DNA of 64,000 bases from Corynebacterium sp. NML130628 (GTDB taxonomy: Bacteria > Actinomycetota > Actinomycetes > Mycobacteriales > Mycobacteriaceae). The stretch covers positions 1-64,000 of the forward strand of contig NZ_MLAL01000016.1 of assembly GCF_001875665.1 (NCBI RefSeq). The letters run 5' to 3'. Both the position numbers and the translations under genes were made by a program. Position 1 is the first letter of the stretch, and the number at the start of each line of letters is the position of its first letter. Shown here one piece after another: positions 28,314-38,850 of this stretch. Under the pieces are notes generated by a model. It was not told the origin of the DNA, did no database searches, and was given only the letters and a program-made list of their open reading frames with translations.

Positions 28314-29932
28314 TGAGTACTAAACTTGCACAAGCCGCGGACAATGTTGACTCGCGGTACTCGGTAGCCGGTTTCCTCCGGCCACAGCTGAATAAAGTCT
28401 TCCCGAGCCACTGGTCCTTCATGCTCGGTGAGATGGCGCTGTACAGTTTCATCATCCTGCTGCTGACAGGTATCTACCTCGCCCTGTTCTTCGACCCTTC
28501 TATTACGAAGGTGATTTACGACGGCGGGTACCTGCCACTCAATGGTGTTGAGATGTCACGCGCGTACGCCACGGCCCTCAATATTTCCTTTGAGGTTCGA
28601 GGTGGACTGTTCGTCCGTCAGATGCACCACTGGGCAGCCCTGATGTTCATGATGGCGATGTTCGCCCACATGATGCGCATCTTCTTCACGGGAGCGTTCC
28701 GTCGTCCGCGTGAGGCTAACTGGGTTATCGGTGTCACCCTGATCCTCATCGGCATGGCCGAAGGCTTCATGGGTTACTCCCTGCCTGACGACTTGCTCTC
28801 TGGCGTTGGTCTCCGCATTATGTCCGCCATCATCGTGGGCATCCCGATCATCGGTACCTGGATGCACTGGGCAATCTTCGGCGGTGACTTCCCGTCTGAC
28901 CTGATGCTGGACCGCTTTTACATCCTGCACGTGCTGATTCTGCCGGGCGTCATCCTGGCGCTGATCGCAGCGCACCTGCTGCTTGTCTGGTTCCAGAAGC
29001 ACACCCAATTCCCAGGCCCAGGCCGTACGGAGAACAACGTTGTGGGTATCCGCATCATGCCGGTGTTCGCTGTCAAGGCAATCGGTTTCATGATGGTTGT
29101 CTTCGGCGTCCTCGCTGCGATGGCAGGCCTGACCACGATCAACGGTATTTGGAACATTGGCCCTTACAACCCATCGCAGGTTTCCGCTGGTTCGCAGCCG
29201 GACGTCTACATGCTGTGGACTGACGGCGCAGCTCGTGTCATGCCGGCGTGGGAGCTCTACCTTGGCCCGTACACCATCCCGGGCGCCTTCTGGGTCGCCC
29301 TCATGTGTGGTGTCATGGTTGTCCTGCTGATCAGCTACCCATTCATCGAAGCAAAGGTGACAGGCGATACAGCGCACCACAACCTGCTGCAGCGTCCACG
29401 TGACGTTCCTGTACGCACGGGTCTTGGCGTGATGGCGCTCGTGTTCTTCCTGTTGCTGACCATCTCCGGCGGTAACGACCACGTTGCTCACTTCTTCCAA
29501 ATCTCGCTGAACGCGATGACTTGGTTTGGTCGCATCGGTCTGATTATTCTGCCTCCGTTCGCATACTGGCTGACGTACCGCATCTGTGTCGGTCTGCAGC
29601 GCTCTGACCGTGAGGTGCTGGAGCACGGTATCGAAACCGGCGTTATTAAGAAGCTGCCTAACGGCGCATTCGTTGAGATTCACCAGCCGCTCGGCCCAGT
29701 GGACGAGCACGGTCACCCTGTGCCGCTGGAGTACGCGGGTGCACCGGTGCCGAAGCGTCTCAACCAGCTTGGGTTCGCTGACTCCGAAACCATCGGTAAG
29801 TTCAAGCCTGCAGAGCTCGGTGTTTCCGAGCGCGTCCGCGACGCGCAGCGCGAGAACCACCACGAAGAGATTGAGACCTTGCGCAAGCTCGAGGAAACAA
29901 AGCACCTCGATGATCGCAACGCCTCTGAGTAG
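28313..29932 (+). CDS. qcrB: Cytochrome b subunit of the bc1 complex
   Basis: 539 aa membrane protein that oxidises menaquinol. Eight or more helices are visible, with b-haem histidine contexts in [20 protein letters not shown] and MHWAIFGG...[12 protein letters not shown], and [16 protein letters not shown] near the quinol site. The soluble C-terminal extension (about 430-539), ending in charged Glu/Arg-rich sequence, is typical of actinobacterial QcrB. The start codon overlaps the qcrA stop. A terminator follows. Confidence 0.95.
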   Translation: MSTKLAQAADNVDSRYSVAGFLRPQLNKVFPSHWSFMLGEMALYSFIILLLTGIYLALFFDPSITKVIYDGGYLPLNGVEMSRAYATALNISFEVRGGLFVRQMHHWAALMFMMAMFAHMMRIFFTGAFRRPREANWVIGVTLILIGMAEGFMGYSLPDDLLSGVGLRIMSAIIVGIPIIGTWMHWAIFGGDFPSDLMLDRFYILHVLILPGVILALIAAHLLLVWFQKHTQFPGPGRTENNVVGIRIMPVFAVKAIGFMMVVFGVLAAMAGLTTINGIWNIGPYNPSQVSAGSQPDVYMLWTDGAARVMPAWELYLGPYTIPGAFWVALMCGVMVVLLISYPFIEAKVTGDTAHHNLLQRPRDVPVRTGLGVMALVFFLLLTISGGNDHVAHFFQISLNAMTWFGRIGLIILPPFAYWLTYRICVGLQRSDREVLEHGIETGVIKKLPNGAFVEIHQPLGPVDEHGHPVPLEYAGAPVPKRLNQLGFADSETIGKFKPAELGVSERVRDAQRENHHEEIETLRKLEETKHLDDRNASE

Positions 29933-29960
29933 GTTCTGATTAATTAGCGGTCGCTAAAGG

Positions 29961-30005
29961 CGCCCTGGCAAGCTGTACGGAAGTGCGGCCAGCCAGGGCG
30001 TTTTT
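29961..30005 (+). terminator. Terminator of ctaE-qcrCAB
   Basis: CGCCCTGGC (29961-29969) pairs with GCCAGGGCG (29992-30000), followed by TTTTT. Confidence 0.85.
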
Positions 30006-30426
30006 ACATGCCGGATGGCAGCCCATCTGTCCCGAATTGGTCTTTTGCGTGCGTGGCTGGTGTAACCCCGTTCTGTTGTATTTGGAGCTTGATCTTCGGC
30101 GCATTGGCCACGCATTTCATTCCGTTATAACGACGTTATAAAGCGGGTGTGGGAAACGTCACATAAGTATGTTTTAATGCATTCTTACAGATTTGATTTG
30201 CATGACTTGCGGGCAATGGTCGCACGAAAGACGAGGTAGATGGGATAAATCGTGTGGAGGCCGCAAGTTTGGGTGGTTGTGAGTTTCTCGGGAAAGTGGC
30301 GGAAAGTTGTGGGTTTAGGAAAATAACGGAATGATAACGGCCGCGTCGCTGGACAAAGATGTTTCCGTTTCGTAACCTAATCGAGACATTGCAGCAACAG
30401 CCGTTGAAAGCAAACAGCAAGTACAT
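30006..30426 (+). promoter_or_regulatory. Long AT-rich region upstream of the nlpC riboswitch
   Basis: About 420 bases without a credible gene. It should hold the promoter of the riboswitch-controlled nlpC transcript. TAACCT near 30375 is one possible -10. I saw no clear operator palindrome. Confidence 0.4.
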
Positions 30427-30590
30427 ATAACGCCTAATTCCCACCGTGCCCGATGTGGTGGGTAGCCGGGGACCCAAGCAGGACCTGTTCCTCTGGGGTG
30501 AATGTGGGTAAGAGCGGAAATCTCCGTGGAGCTCACAAGGCTGGTTCTCTAGCCCAACCCGTCAGCTAACTCGGTCGGCAAAAGAGAAGA
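30427..30590 (+). ncRNA. ydaO/yuaA-type c-di-AMP riboswitch
   Basis: The conserved blocks of this class appear in order: GCCTAAT (30432-30438), AGCCGGGGACCCA (about 30474-30486), GGGGTGAAT (about 30497-30505), and CAACCCGTCAGCTAACTCGG near 30557-30576, closing with GGC. It sits immediately before an NlpC/P60 hydrolase gene, a classic actinobacterial target. The ribosome site GGAG begins only about 15 nt after the last conserved block, and no terminator is seen between, so control of translation initiation is possible. Such a riboswitch upstream of nlpC has been reported in C. glutamicum. Confidence 0.85.
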
Positions 30591-30607
30591 TATGGAGTTT
30601 TACAATT

Positions 30608-31351
30608 ATGGCTAAGCACCGTCGACAGGCACACAGCACTGCTCGTAACGTCGCAGTAGTGACCGCAGCAGCCGCAGGTGCCTCGCTGCTCTCGCCAATC
30701 TCTGCAGAGGCGGCCGAGGTTCGTGTTCCGAACTCGCCGGTAGCTGTTCAGGTGCCGGGTATTGAGAATGTTCCTGGTATTGCCGCAATCCCAGGCATCG
30801 AAGCTTGGATTCCATCCCTGGCTGGCCAGCAGTCCAATGCGGACGTCGCGACGGCTATCGCGCAGGTCCGTGCGGTCCCTGGTGTGAACAACGTTCCTTC
30901 GTTTGGCGCGTGGCTCGCAAACGTTGAGGCGCAGTTCAAGGCGCCAGTTGCGAAGGCGTACACCGCGAACGTTGCTGCTCCTGCGGTTGCACCTGCCCCG
31001 ATGGTCTCTGCTGGCCAGCGTCTGGTTGATATTGCTCGCTCCAAAATCGGTTCGGCGTACGTCTACGGCGCTGCGGGCCCGAACGTCTTCGATTGCTCTG
31101 GCTTCACCTCCTGGGTTTACGCTCAGGCCGGCAAGTCGATTCCACGCACCTCCCAGGCGCAGGCTACTGCGGGCACCCCGGTGCCTCTCGACCAGCTCCA
31201 GCCTGGTGACATTGTTGCGTACTACGGCGGTGCATCCCACGTCGGTATTTACACCGGCAACGGCACCATCATTGATGCACTGAACACGAACGCCCCGGTT
31301 GCCGAGCGTCCGCTTCACATGATGCCGGTGCACTCCGCTGTGCGTTTCTAA
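30608..31351 (+). CDS. nlpC: Secreted NlpC/P60 peptidoglycan endopeptidase
   Basis: 247 aa. A signal peptide (about 1-35, KHRR basic start, cleavage near AEAAE) leads to a low-complexity region with repeated VPGI / IPGI units (about 48-70). The C-terminal NlpC/P60 domain (about 140-247) has catalytic Cys in FDCSGF and His in SHVGIYTG. It cleaves D-Glu to diamino-acid links in wall stem peptides. The ATG is preceded by GGAG. Expression is likely set by c-di-AMP through the leader, coupling wall hydrolysis to osmotic or potassium state. Confidence 0.9.
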   Translation: MAKHRRQAHSTARNVAVVTAAAAGASLLSPISAEAAEVRVPNSPVAVQVPGIENVPGIAAIPGIEAWIPSLAGQQSNADVATAIAQVRAVPGVNNVPSFGAWLANVEAQFKAPVAKAYTANVAAPAVAPAPMVSAGQRLVDIARSKIGSAYVYGAAGPNVFDCSGFTSWVYAQAGKSIPRTSQAQATAGTPVPLDQLQPGDIVAYYGGASHVGIYTGNGTIIDALNTNAPVAERPLHMMPVHSAVRF

Positions 31352-31404
31352 GCATTGCATTCAGCGTCCGACTAGCGTGGTGGTCGCGGGGTTGGGCGCG
31401 AAAA

Positions 31405-31418
31405 TTACAAGATTGTAA
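31405..31418. promoter_or_regulatory. Perfect palindrome upstream of the second NlpC/P60 gene
   Basis: TTACAA-GA-TTGTAA. Followed 17 nt later by TATATT (31436-31441), a likely -10. Position and symmetry suggest an operator; the regulator is unknown. It contains a GTAAC half-site like those described for MtrA, but that is a weak match. Confidence 0.4.
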
Positions 31419-31476
31419 CTTAAAGCCCCTCTCGCTATATTGGTGATAGTTTTTCTTGCCAGCGAAGGGGCTTCAA

Positions 31477-32523
31477 GTGGCTAAACACTCTTTACATGCG
31501 CGTCATGCAGCAGGCACTCGCACTTGGGGGAGGCGCGCGACGCTGTGTGCATCGATGTCTGTTCTTGTAAGCAGCGGCGCAGTCGTGCCGTCAGCAATGG
31601 CTGACGATGTTGAGGATCTGATCAAACAGGTCGATGAGCTCTCGCACGAGGTCACTGCCAAAGTGGAGGAGCTCAAGGGCGTCGAGGACGACATTGCTGC
31701 CAAGTCTGAGGAGCTGGAACGTCTGCAGTCCGATGCTGCAGACGCGCGTGCCCAAGTCCAAGCCGCGAGATCGGCGCGCGATGAGCTACAGGGCGAGGTG
31801 AACCGCCTCGCTGCGACGAGGTATCGCAATGTGCAGGCGGATTTGGTGCTTTCGACCTTGGATTCGGGCAGCCCGCAGGCAGCGATCGACCGAGCGGTAT
31901 ATCTCGATTCGTTGTCTCGAAAACAGCGCGCCATTCTAGATGAGCACGAGGTCGCTGCTCGAGACGCAGCCACAAAAGCGAGTGGCGCCAACGTAGCGCT
32001 GGCGGAGGCGCAGTACCTGCGTAATGATCTTGACTCGAAACGCTCGAAGCTGGAGCGGGAGCGCGAGTCCCTTCAGAGCAAGATCGAGGAGATCGAGGCG
32101 CGCGTCGATAGTTTGTCGCCAGAGGCGCGTTCGCTGTGGGAGGGACGTTTGCATCCCGTGGATGCTGGTTCTTTGCCTCCGGTGGGCGACGGTGTCGTGG
32201 GCGCGGCCCTCGCACAGGTCGGCAAGCCGTATGGGTGGGGTACCACGGGCCCGTCAGCGTTTGACTGCTCTGGTCTGATGGTGTGGGCGTACGGTCAAAA
32301 CGGCAAGGCAATTCCGCGTACGTCACAGGCTCAGCTCGCAGGTGGCACCCCGGTAAGCATTGGGGATCTGCAGCCGGGTGACATTGTGGGGTACTACCCC
32401 GGCGTGACGCATGTGGGCATGTACATCGGTGACGGCATGGTTGTGCACGCCTCCGATTACGGTATTCCGGTGCAAGTCGTGCCGTTGAATTCGATGCCAG
32501 TTCAGGGTGCAGTGCGTTACTAG
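31477..32523 (+). CDS. Secreted coiled-coil NlpC/P60 endopeptidase (Rip-like)
   Basis: 348 aa from the GTG at 31477, with GAAGGGG 8 nt upstream. A signal peptide ends near AMADD (about residue 43). A long coiled coil (about 44-205, many Glu/Lys/Ala heptads) follows, then the P60 domain with FDCSGL and THVGMYIGDG. This RipA/RipC-like layout, where the coiled coil likely docks to FtsEX or blocks the active site, points to septal peptidoglycan hydrolysis. It follows nlpC and precedes pimB' by 4 nt. The catalytic domain is clearly paralogous to that of nlpC (PRTSQAQ and LQPGDIV shared). Confidence 0.9.
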   Translation: MAKHSLHARHAAGTRTWGRRATLCASMSVLVSSGAVVPSAMADDVEDLIKQVDELSHEVTAKVEELKGVEDDIAAKSEELERLQSDAADARAQVQAARSARDELQGEVNRLAATRYRNVQADLVLSTLDSGSPQAAIDRAVYLDSLSRKQRAILDEHEVAARDAATKASGANVALAEAQYLRNDLDSKRSKLERERESLQSKIEEIEARVDSLSPEARSLWEGRLHPVDAGSLPPVGDGVVGAALAQVGKPYGWGTTGPSAFDCSGLMVWAYGQNGKAIPRTSQAQLAGGTPVSIGDLQPGDIVGYYPGVTHVGMYIGDGMVVHASDYGIPVQVVPLNSMPVQGAVRY

Positions 32524-32527
32524 TTTT

Positions 32528-33673
32528 ATGACTGTTTTACTGGTGACGAATGACTTCCCGCCGACTGTCGGCGGGATTCAGTCGTATTTGCGGGATTATG
32601 TGCACGAGATCGTTCGTCGGCGTGGCGCGGAAAGCATCATTGTGTTTGCGTCGATGCAGGACAAGGAAGCCACCTTGGCGTGGGATGCGGAGCAGCCATA
32701 CACGATTATTCGTTGGCCGTTTTCAGTGATGCTCCCTACACCGGCGGTACGTAGGACGATGCAGCGCATCATAAGGGAGCAACACGTTGATACCGTGTGG
32801 TTCGGTGCTGCGGCTCCGTTGGGATTGCTGGGGGCGGCGGCGAAGCGCGCGGGGGCTTCGCGGGTGGTGGCGACTACGCACGGCCACGAGGTCGGGTGGT
32901 CGATGATCGGTGTGGGGCGTCGGCTGTTGCGCAGGGTTGGTGATAGCGCGGATGTGGTCACCTACATCTCGGAATATACGCTGGGCCGATTCAGGGAGTC
33001 GTTTGGGCCTACGCCTCAGTTCGTTGCGCTGCCTTCTGGCGTATCGACGTCCCGCTATGCGCCAGCGACGCCGCAGGAAAAGCTGGACACGCGGGATGCG
33101 TTCCAGATCGGCACCGACGCCTTGTTGATTGTGTGTGCGTCGCGTTTGGTGAAGCGCAAAGGCCAAGACCGCCTGATCCGTGTTCTGACTCAAGTGCGAG
33201 AGCAGGTACCTGGCACCCAGCTGCTGATTGTTGGGGAGGGCCCGTATGAGCGTCGCCTACATGAGATGGCGAAGGACGTAGAGGGAGTGAGGTTTACCGG
33301 AAGGGTGAGCGACGAAGACTTGTGTCGGATTGTTGCCGCTGCGGACGTGTTCGCGATGCCTGTCCGGACTCGCGGCGGGGGATTAGACGTTGAGGGACTC
33401 GGGATCGTTTTCCTTGAGGCCCAGGCGTGTGCGGTGCCCGTGGTCGCCGGTGATTCGGGGGGTGCACCGGAAACTGTGACGGCGGAGAGCGGAGTGGTCG
33501 TCGATACGAATGATGGACTGCTTGTTTCGGAGTTGGTGCGTTTGCTGCGCGATCCTCAGTTGCGGGAATCAATGGGGGAGGCGGGACGCCACCATGTGCA
33601 ACGCAAGTTTTCGTGGGAGGTGTTGGGGGAGAGGTGTGAGAAATTATTATTTTCTCAGCCTCGAGGGGACTAG
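32528..33673 (+). CDS. pimB: GT4 mannosyltransferase PimB'
   Basis: Adds the second mannose to phosphatidylinositol mannoside, the base of lipomannan and lipoarabinomannan, at the inner membrane face. 381 aa, the same length as the structurally studied C. glutamicum enzyme. Motifs: NDFPPTVGGIQSYLRDYV, THGHEVGWSM, SRLVKRKGQDRLI and the GDP-mannose-binding TRGGGLDVEGLGIVFLEAQAC. The start lies 4 nt after the previous stop and lacks a good ribosome site, so coupling is likely. Confidence 0.93.
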   Translation: MTVLLVTNDFPPTVGGIQSYLRDYVHEIVRRRGAESIIVFASMQDKEATLAWDAEQPYTIIRWPFSVMLPTPAVRRTMQRIIREQHVDTVWFGAAAPLGLLGAAAKRAGASRVVATTHGHEVGWSMIGVGRRLLRRVGDSADVVTYISEYTLGRFRESFGPTPQFVALPSGVSTSRYAPATPQEKLDTRDAFQIGTDALLIVCASRLVKRKGQDRLIRVLTQVREQVPGTQLLIVGEGPYERRLHEMAKDVEGVRFTGRVSDEDLCRIVAAADVFAMPVRTRGGGLDVEGLGIVFLEAQACAVPVVAGDSGGAPETVTAESGVVVDTNDGLLVSELVRLLRDPQLRESMGEAGRHHVQRKFSWEVLGERCEKLLFSQPRGD

Positions 33674-33684
33674 CATGGTCATGT

Positions 33685-34656
33685 ATGTCTACTGAATCCA
33701 AGCTGACGGTCGGTTTTGATATCGGCGGTACGAATACTCGTGCAGCGGTGGTCGATGGCTCGGGGCGTATCGTGTCATCGATTTCCACTGGTACTCCGCA
33801 AACTGGGGACGAGCTCATTGAGGTTATCGTTGATATGGTCAGGCAGCTGCAGCAGGAGTACACGGTCGGCGCAGTGGGTTTGGCGATTGCCGGTTTCCTT
33901 GATCCGGACTGTGAGATCGTTCGGTTCGCGCCTCACTTGCCTTGGCGTAACGATCAGCCGGTAAGAGCGCAGCTTGAAGAGGCACTAGGTTTGCCGGTCA
34001 GGCTCGAGCATGACGCAAACTCGGCCGCGTGGGGAGAGTACCGCTTTGGGGCGGCGAAGGACTCGGATATCTGGGTATTTTTCGCGGTCGGCACAGGTAT
34101 TGGTGCAACGTTGATGATCGACGGCAAGATTTACCGGGGGTCGTTTGGGACCGCTCCGGAGTTTGGGCACTTGACTGTCGTGCCGGACGGGCGTGTGTGC
34201 TCGTGCGGCAAGCAGGGGTGTTTGGAACGCTATGCTTCGGGAACGTCGCTGGTGGACTGCGCGTTGGAGGTTGCGGCTCACGGGGAGTTTAAGAAGTGCG
34301 GGTTGTACCGGAAAGTCGTCGATAAGCGGGCGACTGGGCACGATGTGATGGCGGCTGCGCGTGAGGGCGACGAGCTCGGTGTGAAGGCGCTCGCTAGTTT
34401 TGCTGAGTGGCTGGGCCGAGGCCTGTCGATTGTGGCGGATGTGCTCGACCCAGGTCTGATTGTCCTTGGTGGCGGTGTCAGTGCGGACGCTGACCTGTTC
34501 ATCGACGATGCGCAAGATTCGCTGCGGCGTAACATGGTTGGCTCCGGTTATCGTCCCGTCCCGGAGATTTTGTGCGCAGAGCTGGGGCCGCAGGCAGGTA
34601 TGATCGGTGTCGCAGACTTGGCCCGTGAAGAGCTAGCAGGGAGACAGCGTGCATAA
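33685..34656 (+). CDS. glk: Glucokinase, ROK family
   Basis: Phosphorylates glucose in the cytosol, backing up the PTS. 323 aa. Phosphate-binding FDIGGTNTRAAVVDG, the active-site EHDANSAAWGEY, and the ROK zinc signature CSCGKQGCLERYASG are clear. TAGCAT at 33671-33676 ends 8 nt before the ATG and no ribosome site is seen, so a leaderless transcript may start here in addition to read-through. Its stop overlaps the next start by 8 bases. Confidence 0.9.
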   Translation: MSTESKLTVGFDIGGTNTRAAVVDGSGRIVSSISTGTPQTGDELIEVIVDMVRQLQQEYTVGAVGLAIAGFLDPDCEIVRFAPHLPWRNDQPVRAQLEEALGLPVRLEHDANSAAWGEYRFGAAKDSDIWVFFAVGTGIGATLMIDGKIYRGSFGTAPEFGHLTVVPDGRVCSCGKQGCLERYASGTSLVDCALEVAAHGEFKKCGLYRKVVDKRATGHDVMAAAREGDELGVKALASFAEWLGRGLSIVADVLDPGLIVLGGGVSADADLFIDDAQDSLRRNMVGSGYRPVPEILCAELGPQAGMIGVADLAREELAGRQRA

Positions 34657-35389
34657 CAAGTGGTATTCGGCGTTCAAGGCGGTGCTGGGGCCAGCGTTGC
34701 TTGTGTGGAACCGCCCGACGATTGACGGGGCGGAACATGTGCCGGACGAAGGTGGCGTCATTCTTGTCTCGAACCACCAGGCGGTGATGGACTCGTTCTA
34801 CCTGCCGCTGATGCTGCGTCGGCAGATCACGTTTCCTGCGAAGAGTGAGTACTTTACGCAGCCTGGGTTGAGGGGCAGGTTCAAGAAGTTTTTCTTCACT
34901 GCTGTCGGCCAGATCCCCGTGCATCGTGGCGATTCGAAGGCGGGCGCGAACTTGCTGGAGGCTGCGCGTGAGGTGATCGTAGATCGCGGAGACGTGTTTG
35001 GTATTTACCCGGAGGGCACCCGCTCGCCAGATGGGCGGATTTACAAAGGACGCACCGGTATGGCGCGCGTCGCAATGGATACGGGAGCGCCTGTGATTTT
35101 GGTGGCCATGATTGGTACCCGTGAGGCAAACCCGGTTGGGTTGGTGCTTCCACGCCCAGCGAAGGTCCGCATCAAGCTTAGCGAGCCTATTGACCCGCAC
35201 GCTTGGGCGTCGGAGCATGGGTTTGACCCGCATTCGCGCGAGGTGGCGCGCCCGTTTACTGACTTTGTGATGCATGAACTGTCTGCATTGTCCGGATTCC
35301 CGTACGTGGATGTGTACGCTACGGACGTCAAAAAGCACCTCGAGGAGACGGGGCGCTATCCTGAGGGCGTCGAGCCCGAAGAGGATTAA
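34649..35389 (+). CDS. 1-acylglycerol-3-phosphate acyltransferase family (PlsC-like)
   Basis: 246 aa from the GTG at 34649, with AGGGAG upstream. The acyltransferase motifs are NHQAVMD (HxxxxD) and YPEGTRSPDGR, with KGRTGMARVAMDTGAPVI following. Likely acylates lysophosphatidate in phospholipid synthesis at the membrane. Given the pimB neighbour, acylation of phosphatidylinositol mannosides cannot be excluded. Overlaps glk by 8 bases. Confidence 0.88.
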   Translation: MHNKWYSAFKAVLGPALLVWNRPTIDGAEHVPDEGGVILVSNHQAVMDSFYLPLMLRRQITFPAKSEYFTQPGLRGRFKKFFFTAVGQIPVHRGDSKAGANLLEAAREVIVDRGDVFGIYPEGTRSPDGRIYKGRTGMARVAMDTGAPVILVAMIGTREANPVGLVLPRPAKVRIKLSEPIDPHAWASEHGFDPHSREVARPFTDFVMHELSALSGFPYVDVYATDVKKHLEETGRYPEGVEPEED

Positions 35390-35403
35390 GTAAGGACGTT
35401 TTG

Positions 35404-35580
35404 ATGGACCGGGACCTCGTTATTCGCATCGTGCTTGTGTGTTGCGCGGTCGGGGCGTATCTCATCACGAGTGAACTTGAGATAGCCAGGAACGTGATTT
35501 CTCCACTGCTGGTGCTGTTTGCCGCAGCTGTGATGTTTTGGCCACGCAAGCCTGAGGGCCCTGAGGGCGAGGTTCACTAG
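35404..35580 (+). CDS. Small membrane protein, 58 aa
   Basis: ATG at 35404 with AAGGA 9 nt upstream. The product has two hydrophobic segments (about 6-24 and 32-47), a short acidic loop (SELEIAR), and a polar tail rich in Glu, Gly and Pro. It is framed by genes on both sides (14 nt after the acyltransferase, stop overlapping the next GTG by one base), which strongly supports that it is real. Function unknown; I know of no named family. Confidence 0.75.
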   Translation: MDRDLVIRIVLVCCAVGAYLITSELEIARNVISPLLVLFAAAVMFWPRKPEGPEGEVH

Positions 35581-36092
35581 TGCGTTATTTTTACGACACT
35601 GAATTTATCGAAGACGGATCGACCATCGAGCTCGTCTCTATCGGCATCGTTGCTGAGGACGGCCGCGAGTATTACGCGGTTTCCAACGAGTTCGATGCCG
35701 CGCGGGCGAATCAGTGGGTGCGCGACAACGTTTTAGACAAATTGCCGAGCGCAGGTCACCCAGCATGGAAGTCGCGGGAGCAGATCCGCAGCGAGGTCTA
35801 TGATTTCTTGACGACGCCCCGCTCCGCCCCGGAGTTGTGGGCTTGGGTTGGGGCGTATGACCATGTGGTGCTGGCACAACTGTGGGGCGATATGGCCGGG
35901 TTGCCAAAGAAACTTCCCCGTTTTACTCGAGAGTTGAAGCAGTATTGGGAAATGGCGGGGCGGCCACGGCTCCCACAGGTGCCGCGAGGCAACCACGACG
36001 CGCTGGTCGATGCGCGCCATAATTTGAAGAAGTACCGGGTATGCGCGGAGTATTTGCCCCTTGACCGGCTTGGTCGCGCGTCTATATCGTGA
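35580..36092 (+). CDS. RNase AS-like 3'-5' exoribonuclease
   Basis: 170 aa. Begins MRYFYDTEFIEDGSTIELVSIG, with the DxE of DEDD exonucleases. VGAYDHVVLAQLWG carries the second Asp, and NHDALVDARHNLKKY the final His and Asp. This matches the Rv2179c/RNase AS family, which trims 3' overhangs with a preference for adenylate. The GTG start shares one base with the preceding stop. Physiological RNA targets unknown. Confidence 0.85.
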   Translation: MRYFYDTEFIEDGSTIELVSIGIVAEDGREYYAVSNEFDAARANQWVRDNVLDKLPSAGHPAWKSREQIRSEVYDFLTTPRSAPELWAWVGAYDHVVLAQLWGDMAGLPKKLPRFTRELKQYWEMAGRPRLPQVPRGNHDALVDARHNLKKYRVCAEYLPLDRLGRASIS

Positions 36093-36168
36093 GACGCGCG
36101 TTTCACATTTTGAGTCTTCGCAGGTATCGAGGTTGCAAAGTGTGGAATTCGGTGCGGCTTCGTGCTAA

Positions 36169-37566
<1,398 letters not shown>

Positions 37567-37592
37567 CGCAGCGAATCAGCGGGTCGTGGCCG

Positions 37593-38816
37593 CTACTGCA
37601 TTGGCAGGAGGATCTGGGGGATTTCTCCGTACATACCGGAGCCCAGCCACCACCCGCCGACCGCAACTAATCCGGTACAGACGGCGCTGAACAGCAGGAA
37701 CGCTGTCAATCCGAGGCCGGAGCGGTTGCTGACCGGCTTGCGAGGCCGCGTCGGCGGAGCCGGTGCTGGCGCCTGCGGTTGGGGTGCACCCGGGGGACGG
37801 GGCGCACGCGGTCGCGGCGCTGGCGAAGGAGGTACCGCGGGTGAGACTGCGGGGGCATCGACACGGGTCTGAGGGGCAGCGTTCGGCGCACTCGGCTGAA
37901 GACGGAACTGCGTGGGGTGGGCGGCTGCGCGATTCGCCGCGGAGTGCCTGGGCACAGGGACGGCGTAGGACGGCAGCTCGAGTGCGTCCGCAACGTCGTT
38001 GAGAGCAGCGAGGAACTCGGAGGCGTCATGGAAGCGGTCGCGTGGGTCGGTCGCGGTTGCGGTGGCGACGAGCTCGTCGAAAAGCTTGGGTACGCCCCCG
38101 ATGCGTGAGCTTGGAGCGGGAACGACGTCGTGCAGGCGAGCAAACGCGTGCGCAATGGGGGTGTCGCCGGTGAAAGGTTGCTGTCCGGTGAGCAGCTCAA
38201 AAAGTACGATGCCTGCCGAGTACACGTCGGAGGCCTGCGTGATTGGGGAGCCGTCGACCTGCTCGGGGGAGAGATACGCAACCGTGCCGACGATCTGATC
38301 TGTCGAGTGCGCGATGTCGGATGCCGCGCGCACCAGGCCGAAGTCTGCAAGCTTGACGCTGTGATCACTGTTGATCAGGATATTGTCGGGTTTGATATCG
38401 CGGTGCACCATGCCTTTTTGATGGGCGATTGCGAGTCCTGTGAGCATTGCACGCATCACCTCGGCAGCGGCGTGCGGTGGCATGGGGCCACGCTCGGCGA
38501 GCAGCTCGCGCAGCGTTCCGCCGGTGATCAGTTCCATGATTAAGAACACTTGATTTGTGGGCTCGCCTTGGGCAGCGAAGTCGTACACGTTGACAAGGTT
38601 GGGGTGGGAAAGCTGTGCCATTGCTCGGGCTTCACGTCGAAACCGTTCACGAAACACGCTGTCGTGCACATAGGACTCGTGCATCACCTTGGCCGCAACC
38701 TCTCGCCCCAAACGCGTATCGACGCAGCGGTAGACCGTCGCCATGCCACCGCGAGCGATGGGGCGGTCGATGATGTACCGGTTGTCCAGCATGTCTCCAA
38801 CTGCGAGCTGTGCCAT
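37593..38816 (-). CDS. pknL: Serine/threonine protein kinase PknL, without PASTA domains
   Basis: 407 aa. Kinase domain (about 14-270): ARGGMATVYRC, the ATP-Lys in VAAKVMHE, the catalytic loop HRDIKPDNIL, DFGLVRA, and the activation loop ending GTVAYLSPEQ. A Pro/Ala-rich linker (about 290-365) leads to one transmembrane helix (about 370-390), then only about 17 outside residues, GMYGEIPQILLPMQ. The last segment resembles the beginning of a PASTA repeat, but none follows, whereas C. glutamicum PknL is described with five. GGAG lies 4 nt before the ATG. Divergent from its probable substrate, the Rv2175c-like gene. Confidence 0.92.
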   Translation of the reverse strand: MAQLAVGDMLDNRYIIDRPIARGGMATVYRCVDTRLGREVAAKVMHESYVHDSVFRERFRREARAMAQLSHPNLVNVYDFAAQGEPTNQVFLIMELITGGTLRELLAERGPMPPHAAAEVMRAMLTGLAIAHQKGMVHRDIKPDNILINSDHSVKLADFGLVRAASDIAHSTDQIVGTVAYLSPEQVDGSPITQASDVYSAGIVLFELLTGQQPFTGDTPIAHAFARLHDVVPAPSSRIGGVPKLFDELVATATATDPRDRFHDASEFLAALNDVADALELPSYAVPVPRHSAANRAAAHPTQFRLQPSAPNAAPQTRVDAPAVSPAVPPSPAPRPRAPRPPGAPQPQAPAPAPPTRPRKPVSNRSGLGLTAFLLFSAVCTGLVAVGGWWLGSGMYGEIPQILLPMQ

Positions 38817-38850
38817 GCGCTCCAGTATGGCCCAAGGAGCCCTCCACGCG

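Noticed and set aside
28556..29905. 449-aa minus-strand open frame opposite qcrB
   Set aside because: Low-complexity His/Asp/Arg composition produced by membrane-helix codons on the other strand; qcrB is unmistakable.
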